Positions 53,633 to 63,800 of a stretch of DNA of 64,000 bases are shown here, one piece after another. The notes under the pieces are model-generated. The model was given only the letters and a program-made list of their open reading frames with translations. It was not told where the DNA came from and searched no databases. The stretch is from Shinisaurus crocodilurus. Lineage: Eukaryota; Chordata; Lepidosauria; Squamata; Shinisauridae. The translations under genes and the position numbers were made by a program. The stretch covers positions 217,971,350-218,035,349 of the forward strand of contig CM037877.1 in NCBI GenBank assembly GCA_021292165.1. The letters run 5' to 3'. The stretch's first letter is position 1. Each line of letters starts with the position of its first letter.

Positions 53633-54645
53633 CTATAATTGTTCATTATTCCAAAAATACAATATATCTTGACAGGGTAAACTCCCTTTCCCCCTTTTAA
53701 ACACATATTCCAAAAATAAACCCCAAATATCCTTAAAATTATTTTTCTTTAATTGACCCCTTTTGCATTTAATATTACAAGTCAACATATCATTCAAAGC
53801 CATATCCCATACTTCCTTATACCATTCAGTAATAGTGAAAACTTGCTGGATTTTCCATTTCCTTGCTATCATTAGTCTACCTGCCGTTAACAAATTTATG
53901 ATTAATTCTTTAACATTTTGTGAACCGATCACCTTTTCCGTTATTGTTAGCAAAGCTAGTTTAGGGCATACCTCTAAATCAACTCCAACAATTTCTGATA
54001 TTTCCTCAAAAATCATTTTCCAAAAATCCATTACATTTTTACAACTCCACCACATATGAGCATATGTACCCAATTCCTGACATCCTCGCCAACACATTGG
54101 AGAACATTTATTATCTATTCTATTTAATCTCACTGGGGTCAAATACCATCTCCAAATCAGCTTATAAAAATTCTCTTTAATTCTTACAGACATATTTTTC
54201 AATATTCGCCTATCCCAAATCTTATTCCACTCATCCTTTGATATTTCCTCTTCAAACTCTGTATCCCAAACTATTTTAAGATTTTCTGCTTGCTCTTCTG
54301 ATTTCTGCAACATTTTATATAACATCTTTGTAAGACCCCTAGCTGATGCATTTCCTTCTACAAGTTCTCTAGACATAACCACCTGCTCAAATGCAGTGAA
54401 ATCCCTTTCATGCTCATGTCTTCTCTTCCATTTCTTACCCCATTGTACTAATTGAATTAAATTTAACCAAGAAATTCTTCCTGCCCCAACCCTATCAATT
54501 ATTTGCTGTCTTGTCTCCATTTTTTCCAGCCAATCCATTAAAGTTATCACCTTTTTCTCTCTAAAAATTCGTTCTAAATGTCTAACATTCTCGGGAAAAT
54601 CTTCCATAACCACCACTGGAGTAAGCGGGGATATACCTGGTAAAA
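53633..54645 (-). pseudogene. L1 ORF2 C-terminal third with Cys/His motif
   Basis: 327 open codons (54616-53633). CWRGC-QELGTYA-H-MWWS-C gives the C-x3-C-x7-H-x4-C pattern conserved near the end of vertebrate L1 ORF2, needed for retrotransposition by nucleic-acid binding. Upstream WRWYLTPVRL and downstream LLTAGRLMIARKWK and TEWYKEVW are typical. The frame is offset from the preceding reverse transcriptase piece by an indel at about 54640-54650, where the other frame terminates at 54574. Confidence 0.88.
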
Positions 54646-55390
54646 TATTTCCTTATTTCTACCCCAAATTTCTAACATATTTTTTAAAAAGGGATTTTCT
54701 AATCTTTTTGTCATAATATGTCCTTGTTTTGTAAATAAGAATTTATCCACCCTATTACCCAATTCAAATGCTTCTATTTCCCACCACATAAATTCTTTTC
54801 TAACAATAATATCCATGATATATCTAAGTTGATTAGCTATATAATACCATTTTAAATTAGGGAGACCAAGTCCCCCTATTTTTTGAGCTTTATACCATCT
54901 ATTCTTAGTAATCCTTGATTTTTTCCCCCCATTACAATAGCTATTTAACATTACTTGCCACTCTTTAATTTCTTTCTCTGATATCTTATATGGTATCATT
55001 CTAAATAAAAAATTAAACTTCGGTAAAATCTTCATTTTAATCAAAGCTATCCTACCAAACCACGATAATCCCAATTTTTTATAATCCTCTATTTGATTTT
55101 TAACTTCATCTTTTAGTTTTTTAAAATTACATTCCCCTATTTTATCCAAATCTTTTAATATATCAATACCTAAATATTTAATTATATTTTTTATCTTTAT
55201 ATCCACTCCCCTTTGTTTAAATCCCCTTTCCTCCAGTTTACTATAATTAAATGTCATTATCTCCGATTTATCCCAATTAACTTTTAACCCTGTTACTTCT
55301 CTAAATTCATCTAAATGTTTCTCTATCCAATCCCAATTTTCTATAGGCCGTTCTAATGTTAACAAGATATCATCTGCAAAAGGTTTATTT
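54574..55390 (-). pseudogene. L1 ORF2 reverse transcriptase, motif C onward
   Basis: The open frame begins just after the frameshift with FADD (motif C catalytic aspartates, about 55375-55386), then ILLTLERPIENW, GLKVNWDKSEIMTFN (motif D), LGLSWFGRIALIKMKILPKF (thumb) and WYKAQKIGGLGLPNLKWYY. It is separated from motifs A and B by a one-base shift immediately before FADD and runs into a stop at 54574. Confidence 0.88.
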
Positions 55391-56345
55391 TACATTTGGT
55401 CTCTATTCCTATCCCCAATAATTTCTTCTCCTGTCTTATCGAATTCGCTAACAATTCCATAACTAACACAAATAATACTGGGGAAAGGGGACAACCCTGT
55501 CTAGTTCCCCGGCCTAGGCTAATAGTTTCTGTTATTCCATCGTTTACAATTACCGACGTGACATTATGAGTATATAATTGGTTAGTAATACCTATAAATT
55601 TTTCTCCAAACCCCATAGTTTTTATTAACATCTTTAATGCAGGCCATTCCACACAATCAAAGGCTTTAAAAATATCCAATGCAAGAACCCCCGCTTTCAA
55701 ATTATTTTTCTTTATTAAATAAATTATATTCAGAACCCTTCTTGTTAAATCTGCCATTTGTCTTCCTTGAATAAACCCACATTGATCTATCCCTATATAC
55801 TTATTTAGAAAACTATTCATTCTTCTAGCTAAAATTGCTGTCAATAGTTTAGCATCTTGATTAATTAATGATATTGGTCTATAAGAACCTGGTTCTGCTA
55901 AATCCTTCCTTGGTTTCGGGATTAAAATGGTCAAGGACTGTTTCCATGACGGGGGGATCTCTCCCCCCTGTAAAATATCATTAAACAACCGTTTTAACTT
56001 CGGAATTAACATTTTTTTAAAGACTTTATAATATTCCGCCCCCAGACCATCCAGTCCTGGCGTTTTCCCCTGTTTTAATTTATTTATAGCACTTTCTATT
56101 TCAATTTCTGTGAATGGTTGCTCCATTTTCTCTCTATCTTCATCCTGGATTTTTATTTTTAAATTTTTCTCGATATATCTTCTACTCTCAGCTTCCGACC
56201 ATTTTCCTGCCTTATATAACTCTGTGTAATATTCATGAAAAATTTTCAATTTATCCTTTACTAGATTATATTCTTTACCCCTCTTATCCTTAATCATCCC
56301 CACTAAGCTTTTTTCTTTTTTTTTTGTGCTAATCTAGCCAACATT
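55359..56345 (-). pseudogene. L1 ORF2 reverse transcriptase, motifs 0 to B
   Basis: Contains KLKQGKTPGLDGLGAEYYK, LTILIPKPRKD, SYRPISLINQDAKLLTAILA, CGFIQGRQMAD, GVLALDIFKAFDCVEW (motif A, both Asp intact) and RGTRQGCPLSPVLFVLVME (motif B). The annotated ATG at 56303 is internal: the frame is open upstream through an 11-A run on the element strand to about 56345. A one-base difference there separates it from the endonuclease frame. Single-base losses next to homopolymers could be real decay or assembly error. Confidence 0.9.
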
Positions 56346-57465
56346 TTAGAGTTTTATTACTATTCTCAAAATACTCCCTTTTTGTGTAAATCAAATTCCT
56401 TTGTACCCTGTCCAGTTCTTTATTCTCCAATTCTTTCCTTTTACCCTGTAATTCTGCAAAAATCTTTTTATCCCTCTTCTCTAAATACTTCTTTTCCAAA
56501 TCCCTAATCTCCCCCTCTAGCTTTTGATAAAAAACTTCTTGTTGTTTCCTCAAATTTATTGCCTCTCTCAATCCTATTCCTCTCATTACACTCTTCATTG
56601 TATCCCATATTATCGCTTCAGTACATTCTTCTGTTTGATTAAATTCCCAAATTTCCCTCAATTCCTTCTCTATTTTCTCTGTTAAATGTTTATAACGAAA
56701 AATATTACAATTCAATCTCCATCTTTTCGCTTCTCTATAATCCTTATGTATCTTCAAATCCATGTTAACCAAAGCATGATCTGTAACTTTTATCACTCCT
56801 ATCTCTGTGCCCAGGACCCTTGAAAACAGTGTCCTGGACACAAAAATAAAATCTATCCTAGAATAATTCTTATTTGCTGATGAGTAAAATGTATATCTTT
56901 CCTCATTCCCCTTGACCCCTCTCCAAACATCTAGCAACCCTTCCTTACTAATTAACTTATTCAAGATCGTTAGATTATTTCTCTGATCTTCTCTCGTCGG
57001 ATTGGATTTGTCTTTTCTTCTATCCAATACCATGTTAAAGTCCCCAGCCATAATAACCCTTTGATTTTGAAAATTACCCATTTCTTTAAACACATGTTGA
57101 TAAAATTCTCCTTGATTTTGATTGGGAGCATAAACATTAACAATAACATATTCTTCCCCTCCCAAGGTCCCATACATTATAATATATCTACCTGTATCAT
57201 CCTTTTTCACCTTTAGAACATTAAAACCACAATTCTTTGAAATTATAATTGCTACTCCTCGCGATTTAGATGATCCACATGCTATCTCATATATTCTAGA
57301 CCACCTCAATTTCAATTCATTGACTCCTTTCCTTGCCTGGTGCGTTTCTTGCAAGAATATAATATCTGCCTTATCCTTTTTAAGAAGTGCTTCTATTCGC
57401 CTTCTCTTAGTAACTGACCCTAGCCCCTTAACATTTAAAGTTGAAATTCTTAACTTATAATCCAT
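56329..57465 (-). CDS. L1 ORF2 apurinic/apyrimidinic-like endonuclease domain and linker
   Basis: 378 codons. All expected catalytic landmarks are present: TLNVKGL (Asn11), FLQETH (Glu40), VYAPN (Tyr112), GDFN (Asp142, Asn144), SRIDFIFVS (Asp205) and TDH (Asp229, His230). This domain nicks the target strand so that its 3' end primes reverse transcription. Residues about 250-378 are a Lys/Glu-rich helical linker. The ATG at 57465 begins MDYKLRISTLNVKGL, the normal start of L1-type ORF2, so it is accepted. The frame ends by shift rather than at a natural stop. Confidence 0.9.
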   Translation of the reverse strand: MDYKLRISTLNVKGLGSVTKRRRIEALLKKDKADIIFLQETHQARKGVNELKLRWSRIYEIACGSSKSRGVAIIISKNCGFNVLKVKKDDTGRYIIMYGTLGGEEYVIVNVYAPNQNQGEFYQHVFKEMGNFQNQRVIMAGDFNMVLDRRKDKSNPTREDQRNNLTILNKLISKEGLLDVWRGVKGNEERYTFYSSANKNYSRIDFIFVSRTLFSRVLGTEIGVIKVTDHALVNMDLKIHKDYREAKRWRLNCNIFRYKHLTEKIEKELREIWEFNQTEECTEAIIWDTMKSVMRGIGLREAINLRKQQEVFYQKLEGEIRDLEKKYLEKRDKKIFAELQGKRKELENKELDRVQRNLIYTKREYFENSNKTLKCWLD

Positions 57466-57729
57466 CTATTAACAACATTTTTTCTTTTTTGGTCCCCAAA
57501 AATGAAAATAATACACAATAACATACCCCTTAACCCACCCCCACATTCATCTAAACTATCCCCCCTGCTTAGCCAGGGCAACTTGCCCCACCCTAAACCT
57601 ACCCACCTATCCCAGGGGGGGGGGAAAGGACCCATCACCAGCCCGAACAGCAGCCCCTCATTCCCTCCCGGATAACTTCTTTATAAAACATTTTCTATTT
57701 CTTTTTTCTTCTCGTGTTGAAACGACCTC
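57466..57729 (-). other. L1 inter-ORF region
   Basis: Separates ORF1 and ORF2; contains a G/C homopolymer near 57617-57625. Short frames here are not conserved. Longer than the inter-ORF spacer usual in mammals, which may partly reflect ORF1 C-terminal frameshifting. Confidence 0.6.
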
Positions 57730-58839
57730 TTATACAATTCCTCCACTGGCTCCTTCTTCTTCCAGTTGACCCATCGATTCTGGACCCTCCGCATCATCAT
57801 GAAGCCCCAACTCTCCCAGCAGGCCCATGCCTTGATCACATGATGAAATCTTGTATCTCTTACTGTTCCACACAAAAGTAAGAAAAACTGGGTAACCCCA
57901 ATTGTACTGTAATCCCTTTCTGATCAAGACTGCTGTACACGGTTTAACACTTCGCCTCCACTTTATTGTTTGCTGACAAAGATCATTGTAGATTTGCAAA
58001 GTAGCCCCCTTGAAAGCTACTTGACCTTTCTTTCTAATCTCTTTCATGAAGACATCCTTCTTGTATAAATTTGCAAATTTCAGTACAACATCTCTGGATG
58101 TCATACCACGCCTTAATGCTCCCACTCTATGCACAATCTCAATGTCCATATCATCCCAAAAAATTGTTTCTCCAGAGACAGCTTCATTCATCCATTCCAA
58201 AATACTGCCTCTTAACTTATATCCAGTCTCCCCCATCTCCATGGGGAAGCCTCTGATCCGAATGTTGGAACGACGTTGCCTGTCTTGCATGTTAATCATC
58301 TGTATTTCCATCTCATTAAATTTCATTTCATACTTTTCAAAACTTTTTTCATCCTTCACCTGGAGTTTTTCCACCTTATCCACTCTAGCTTGCAGCTCTT
58401 TAACTTGAACCCCTAATTGATCTATGGAATTTCGCATTTGCTTCATATCCTCTTGATGCAGATTTTGAAATTTCTCAATTGCTTCTATTTGTTTCTGCTG
58501 GCCTGCTTCCATAGAGCTTTGAAACTGTGATAGAATTTTCTCCCAATCTGGTGCTGCCCCTTTAAGCTTGGCTGGAGATATTGACTTTGGCTTGGCACCA
58601 GCAGGGAATTTGCCAGCTGAATCCGCCATTTTTCCGCCCTTCCCCCTCGCTGTCTCGAAACTTTCACTACCTCGTGGCTTCTTATCAGGACCCTGTTGCA
58701 CAGTTTGATAAAAACATTCACTATCTTTAGTGTCAAGGATCCTAATTAGCCTTTTCAAACTGTTATCCGAGGGATGCGCCCGATCGCGTTTCCAAAGAGG
58801 GGGTAGGGACTTTTTCACCCGTCTGGAGCTCATAAACAA
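57730..58839 (-). CDS. L1 ORF1 RNA-binding chaperone-like protein
   Basis: 369 codons. Residues about 98-186 are a heptad-rich coiled coil (trimerisation in known L1 ORF1 proteins). Residues about 189-265 form an RRM-like domain starting RRSNIRIRGFPME, with VVLKFANLYKKD later. A basic C-terminal domain follows, with IYNDLCQQTIKWRR and LIRKGLQYNWGYP. The protein normally coats element RNA in cytoplasmic particles. Met71 (MADSAGKFPAGAKPK) is the likelier true start; the first 70 codons read into the 5' UTR. The last 35 residues are acidic and unlike other L1s, so the C-terminus may be shifted into a false frame. Confidence 0.85.
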   Translation of the reverse strand: MFMSSRRVKKSLPPLWKRDRAHPSDNSLKRLIRILDTKDSECFYQTVQQGPDKKPRGSESFETARGKGGKMADSAGKFPAGAKPKSISPAKLKGAAPDWEKILSQFQSSMEAGQQKQIEAIEKFQNLHQEDMKQMRNSIDQLGVQVKELQARVDKVEKLQVKDEKSFEKYEMKFNEMEIQMINMQDRQRRSNIRIRGFPMEMGETGYKLRGSILEWMNEAVSGETIFWDDMDIEIVHRVGALRRGMTSRDVVLKFANLYKKDVFMKEIRKKGQVAFKGATLQIYNDLCQQTIKWRRSVKPCTAVLIRKGLQYNWGYPVFLTFVWNSKRYKISSCDQGMGLLGELGLHDDAEGPESMGQLEEEGASGGIV

Positions 58840-59039
58840 TCAGGAGCGAAGCACATCAAAAGAAAGCTATTCTTGTTATTTCTTAATTAGCTCTATATCT
58901 GCATACTTTCCAGAAAGCAAACAGCAAAGGAATTTAAACTCACGCTTTGTCTCTCCTGTGTATTTGCAGATGTTTTCAAATCATTCCGGGAGCTCGGCAG
59001 AAAAGCTACTGCTCCATAGCCAGCGCAGGCTCCTCCCCT
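58840..59039 (-). promoter_or_regulatory. L1 5' UTR (putative internal promoter)
   Basis: About 200 bp between the 5' target duplication and ORF1 (about 410 bp if Met71 is the start). L1 5' UTRs carry an internal RNA polymerase II promoter. No individual site is identified here. Confidence 0.6.
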
Positions 59040-59053
59040 CTTTAAACAGTTTT

Positions 59054-60427
59054 ATTGTATAATGCCTACTCAGAAGCAAGCCCCATTGAGCTCATGGAGC
59101 CAGATAAGTGTGTATAGAACTGACTTCTAAGTGTCTATTGGTGTAACCTCTGTCCATGGACGCTTCTGACCCACATATTCTAGAATTATTTTAGGGTGGG
59201 CTGGCTACAAGGGAACATTCTAGAAAATGAATATTTTGTATATATTGTTGTTTTTGTTGTTAATAATTGATATTAAACTTTTACTTGTTGAATAAATTTT
59301 ATTGATACAACCATTGGTTACAAGACAAAACAAAGAATATGATAAAAGTACAAAAGAATAAGAGAAATAAAGACACATCAGAACCACAGCTCAAAATCAG
59401 TAAAACTTAGGGCACAATCCTATCGATTGCGCCCTCGATGCTTGTAAGCCCCCAAACTCAGAGACTTACAAGCATCCAATGCAGAGTGGGAGGAGCAGCA
59501 GAGGCTATCTTGGCCTCCCCACACTTCCCGCTCTGAATTTCCGCCAAGGTGTTTCAGACGGCGAGGGAAGGAGGCTGGAGTGCTGTCAGGAAACCTCATA
59601 TCCTGGCAGCCCCAGTCTCCTTCCCTCCCTGGAATGCACCCTTTGCCCCCTCCCTGAGGTTGATTTCTGTGCCGGCTGTGATAGAAGGGAGTAGGTTTGG
59701 AGTGCAGGTCCCAGTTCTGAGGTCAGAACACTGTCTCCGACCTTGGATCTGGGAATATTAATTATTCTATGGCCTCCAGAATGTGTCTAGGGGCCCATAG
59801 GGTTGCTCTCTTACTTATCACTCCTCATAGAGAGTTTTTTAAAAAATGGCTCACAGTTTAGTTGCTGTAAGAGCAAAATCCACCACTGCCAATAAAGTTG
59901 CCTTATTAGGTGATGTAACGCAGAAAATTATTGTCTCCAAATCAGACCAAGTGTGGAGGAAATAGGACAGTTAAACAGATAATGAAGTCCTCCACTGACC
60001 TACTGCCACATGGGCAGAATCATATGGAGTTTTGTCAAAATGCCCTTCTAAAACAGACAGTTACCATTTGTTGCATCTGGAGTCTGGTCAGGGCAATTCT
60101 GAGGGTAGGATTGGAGATAAGCTTTAGATAGCTACTTTACCTGAATAATTGGTTGGATCATGCAGCCCTACTTAAAGTGATGTAATAATTTTGGAAGAAA
60201 ACTGACTGAAAGTTGAGAGAAAGAGATTTGGGCTGGAATCCTATACACATTCACACATGCTTGTCTAGGACTAATCCCCCTTGAATTCAGCCACAGGTGC
60301 TGCATCCAAGCAAGGAGCAACACATGTCAACAGGCCTGTGATGATGTAACAAGATTCACATAATAATTCACACACATACACACGAAGCAATTAAAGGAAC
60401 AGGAGCATCTACCAAGGCAGGAGCTGG
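59054..60427. other. No gene recognised; fragments of the CAATCCTATGC family
   Basis: Just right of the L1 lies ATGCCTACTCAGAAGCAAGC (about 59060-59128), and at 60236-60300 GGGCTGGAATCCTATACACA; both belong to that family. 59408-59480 has a GGGCACAATCC start and a CTTGTAAGC / GCTTGTAAG hairpin. No coding motif. Confidence 0.5.
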
Positions 60428-60620
60428 CAGTACATAAGAACAAAAGAGCATAAGGGCCATACTGGATCAGACCATGGGTCCATCTAGTCCAGCATTCTGT
60501 TCACACAGTGGCCAACCAGCTGCCCACAGGAAACCCACAAGCAGGACATGAGTATAACAGCACCCTCCCACCCATGTTCCCCAGCAACTGGTATACATAA
60601 GCAACCTTTTTAAAATCAGG
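60428..60620. repeat. Interspersed repeat (GTGGCCAACCAG family), copy 1
   Basis: Landmarks: AAGAGCATAAGGGCCATACT, GGATCAGACCATGGGTCCAT, CACACAGTGGCCAACCAGCT, GGAAACCCACAAGCAGGACA. A second copy with the same order lies at 62366-62525. The family is familiar from amniote genomes, but I do not assign its class. Confidence 0.7.
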
Positions 60621-60755
60621 GAGGGTCAAATTTGGGGAATTTGACCAGGCACCCCTCCCTTCTCCAGAAACAGTTCTAAAGCTGGTGTTTCTCTTGCAGT
60701 ACTTTGTTCCCTCCTTGTTTTCCCCCTGCAAAAAATAACACTGTAGAATCAGTCT

Positions 60756-60756
60756 G

Positions 60757-60785
<29 letters not shown>
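60756..60785. repeat. (TGTC)n microsatellite
   Basis: About seven TGTC units grading into TCTC. Confidence 0.92.
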
Positions 60786-60787
<2 letters not shown>

Positions 60788-60975
60788 TTCTTTCACTCTC
60801 ATTCTCTCCTAGATGGTCCCCCCACCCTTTGGCTCTTGTTGCAGTTCAGCATTGAATGCTGAGCCATGGGTTACTGTGGCAATTGATGTGAACGTCTGTC
60901 TCCCTCTCCTGGTTCCCCTGCAAGTCTCATCCTCAACACATGGGCCAAGAGGAGCAGTGGGAGAAAGTCCATGTA

Positions 60976-61231
60976 CAGTCATGCCTTGGATTGAGAGCAT
61001 AATTTGTTCTGGAAACGTGCTTGTAATCCAAAACACTCTTATATCAAAACGAAATCCCCCCAAAAAAATGTGTACAGAGATTTTTAATTTAAGCCGTACT
61101 ACAGTACTTGTATTGCAAGACGTCGCTTGTATATCAAGTAAAATAAATAAATAAATAAATAAATATTTAAAAATTTGCTTGTCTTGCAAAATGCTCTCAA
61201 ACCAAGTTACTTGCAATCCAAGGTATTACTG
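60976..61231 (-). mobile_element. Tc1/mariner-like MITE, CAGTAATACCTTGG family, copy 5
   Basis: TA at 60974-60975 and 61232-61233. Ends CAGTCATGCCTTGGATTGAG and inverse CAGTAATACCTTGGATTGCA, same orientation as copy 1. An AAAT microsatellite (about 61141-61165) has expanded inside. Confidence 0.9.
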
Positions 61232-61233
61232 TA

Positions 61234-62365
61234 TATGTTTGTTTGCATGTATGTACCACCAGATATCCTGCAGGCAGAAATACTCTCTCTCTTTGCTCAG
61301 GTTTTGGGGAAGGAGGCAATAAAGAATCACACAGTTCAGAGCTGGCAGCAGTTCATGCAGTCCAATCACCTGTATGTTTACTCACAAGTAGGCCCCTCTG
61401 AGGAAGGCTGAGCTCAATGAGAGCAGCTGCAGCAGCAAGCAGAGGCAGGAAGGAAGGCTGGTGGCGGGGCTGCTGGTGGCAACCTAGAGTTGGCACCTGG
61501 GACAACCACCTTCCTCGCCTACTCCTAGCAGCAGCCCTGAGTGTTTCCTCTGCAATATGAAAATAGTAATTAATTGTGTATACTGTGCACTACAGATCAA
61601 GCAGCATGTGTGGAAATGATTTGGCAGATAGGAATGAATGAATATGAGAATTGCCATCTGCTGGAAGGAAATATGTAAGCACCAAAATGAATGACTTAGT
61701 TTCTTTATTACTACTTAATGTTGAATAGATAATTTGTATCCTTCCACTCCTGTGAATATTGGTTTTCCAGTCCTGCTGTCATGTTGAGTTATAACCCCTT
61801 GTTCCCTCTACCCTGCAATTAAGTTAACTGGAGCAAAGAGAGAGGTGAAGTTGAGAATGATTGATGTGAAAGTTGATCTAGTTCTTCAATCTGATCATCT
61901 CAAGCCAAACCTCTGCTATTAGAAGTTAGCTTTCTGAATGACGTCAAGCCTGGTATGAAGTCAATGCCCTAAAATGTATGACTTGCAGAAGTGTAATTGT
62001 AGTACAGTACTAATAATCAAGATATGGTTCACTACAGTGTAAATTGCCATACAGAATAGATCCCCACACACAACTGAAGCCCATACGGTGGCACATCAGT
62101 GTTTCCAGTGTACCAGTTCTACTCTATATTTGGGCTCTTATAAGAATCCATACAGCTCAGTCATAATGGCTGTTCTCCCTTCATGTGGCAAGGGCATCAC
62201 AGCAATATTTTATTCTACTAAAGGAGAAATTTAAAATAGGCAACCTACACAGCATGACAAAAAAAACACACATAATGAACATGGATTATGAATGGCTGTG
62301 TGTTTATGAAATGGGATGGAGGAGTGAACCTTTGATATTACTGGAACTTGTTTACTCATTTTAAG
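61234..62365. other. No gene recognised
   Basis: Anonymous DNA; no element ends, tails or coding motifs seen. Confidence 0.4.
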
Positions 62366-62525
62366 AACATGAGAAAAGCTATGCTGGATTAGGACAAAGG
62401 CCTACTAGCACAGCATTCTTTTCTCACAGTGGCCAACCAGATGCCTATGGGAAGCCCACAAGCAGGACAAGGTGGCAATAGCACCCTCAGCAACTTGTTT
62501 CAGCAAACCTTTGAACATGAACATA
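62366..62525. repeat. Interspersed repeat (GTGGCCAACCAG family), copy 2
   Basis: AAGAACATGAGAAAAGCTAT, TCTCACAGTGGCCAACCAGA, GGGAAGCCCACAAGCAGGAC and ATAGCACCCTCAGCAAC follow the same order as 60428-60620. Confidence 0.72.
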
Positions 62526-63218
62526 AATAAAATAGCATAGTGAGTTCAGGATTGTTGTCCCACCATGGGATTATGTAGCAGACCTTCTAAATTAACTGTG
62601 TCATAGTCCAGGAGTTGACCTTGGAAACTTCTGCTTTGCAGGAACAGTTCTGGGAAATCAAGAACCCCAAGAATAGTGACCATGCTTTTTCCATGTATCC
62701 ATACCTTGGAATGTCTTCCTTCCAATGTCTTTATTAGCATTGACTCCTCTCCAGAAACTCCATCAGTTCCTGGCATCCTATCATCATTCTCATGTCACCT
62801 ACAGAAGTGGCAGTAAACAGATCAGGTGTTTTACGAGTGTATGCCTCAGAAGTGGAGCACTGACCTTTAACTGATGGATAGTCTTCTCTGGAGAGATGAG
62901 GACAAGACCATACACTTCCCTGCAGGAGTATTTCAATCCTCAGCAGACTTCTGGCCAGAGCTGGAGCAAATCACTTAGAGCTAAACTAAGCATGATGTGG
63001 GAGATTTGAGATCAGATTTCCCAATACCCTTTTCTTTGCTTAAAACCAGCCTTGGGATGTATGCTGGGGAGGGAGGTTAACCCTTCGCCCAGCACCATAT
63101 CCTCAGTTTAAATTGCCTCCCACCAAAGTTACAGTACTATTGTCCACAAAGGGGGGGGATGGGTATCACATTCAGCTATTAGCTGCTTGGGGGGGTGGAA
63201 TTTGCAGGGGCAAATGGT
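62526..63218. other. No gene recognised
   Basis: Anonymous DNA with two G runs near 63152 and 63190. Confidence 0.4.
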
Positions 63219-63625
63219 ATTGTCAGAACCTGGCTTCCTGGAGTCAAGGCAAGAGTCCCAATAAAAGCTTTTATTGCAGCAATTCCAGTAATTAATTATC
63301 ACCCTTGATAGTCACAATAAAGATCCACAGGGACCGATTACAGCAAAGTCCCAGGCAAAAGTCATTTCAGGAACATCATGACACAAAGATGCAATCACCC
63401 AAAGTGCAGCACACAGAATAAGTCCCATTACGTTCACAGCTCCAAAGAAGGCAGAATGGTGGATGGAGGCAGAGTTGCCAGGAATGCTAAGGTAATGTCC
63501 GTTGCGCTGCCTCTTGTTCCTACAGCTATTCTTGTACTTTCTGCATTGCTGCTACAAGGAGTTCATAGGACAGCTACTTTGTTATGTCAGCATTGGCCCT
63601 TACATAGCACCTGCCACACTGCATT
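63219..63625 (-). mobile_element. Candidate solo LTR, minus strand
   Basis: Minus-strand TGTGGCAGGTGC...GGTTCTGACA gives TGT/ACA ends, with GCAATAAAAGC (polyadenylation-like) followed by about 40 bases of U5-like sequence. A second LTR, coding region or clear target duplication was not found, so this is only tentative. Confidence 0.35.
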
Positions 63626-63698
63626 GCAATCATAGTAATGGTCCTTGCATTTTTAAATTTCAAGTCACTTGGAGGGTTTATGAAAGTTTAGTCTATCA

Positions 63699-63792
63699 CA
63701 GTGTTCTCCAACCTTGGGTCCCCATAGCTGGCTGGGACATGATGGGAGTTGTAGGCCAAATACATCTGGGGACCCATGGTTGGAGAACACTT
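63699..63792. mobile_element. hAT-type MITE, ACTCCCA family, copy 8 (short form)
   Basis: CAGTGTTCTCCAACCTTGGG pairs with CCATGGTTGGAGAACACTT. One arm retains GATGGGAGTTGTAGGCCAAA; the opposite core is deleted. Flanks GTCTATCA (63691-63698) and GTTTATCA (63793-63800) match at 7 of 8 positions. Confidence 0.85.
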
Positions 63793-63800
63793 GTTTATCA

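Larger units (their letters stand above)
53500..59053 (-). mobile_element. Full-length L1 LINE with 14-bp target-site duplication
   Basis: CTTTAAACAGTTTT is present at 53500-53513 and 59040-59053, directly outside the element. The 3' end is a T run on the plus strand (53511-53526; the first three Ts overlap the duplication) with an AATAAA on the minus strand about 10-15 bp upstream. A short 3' UTR, ORF2 (3.8 kb), a 265-bp inter-ORF region, ORF1 and a 5' UTR of about 200 bp follow. On the element strand the duplication begins AAAACTG, in line with the L1 endonuclease preference for TT/AAAA. About 5.5 kb, full length but with ORF2 frameshifted. Confidence 0.93.

Noticed and set aside
57450..57638. 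Small separate ORF between L1 ORF1 and ORF2
   Set aside because: Overlaps the inter-ORF region and the ORF2 start, spans a G/C homopolymer and shows no conservation signal.
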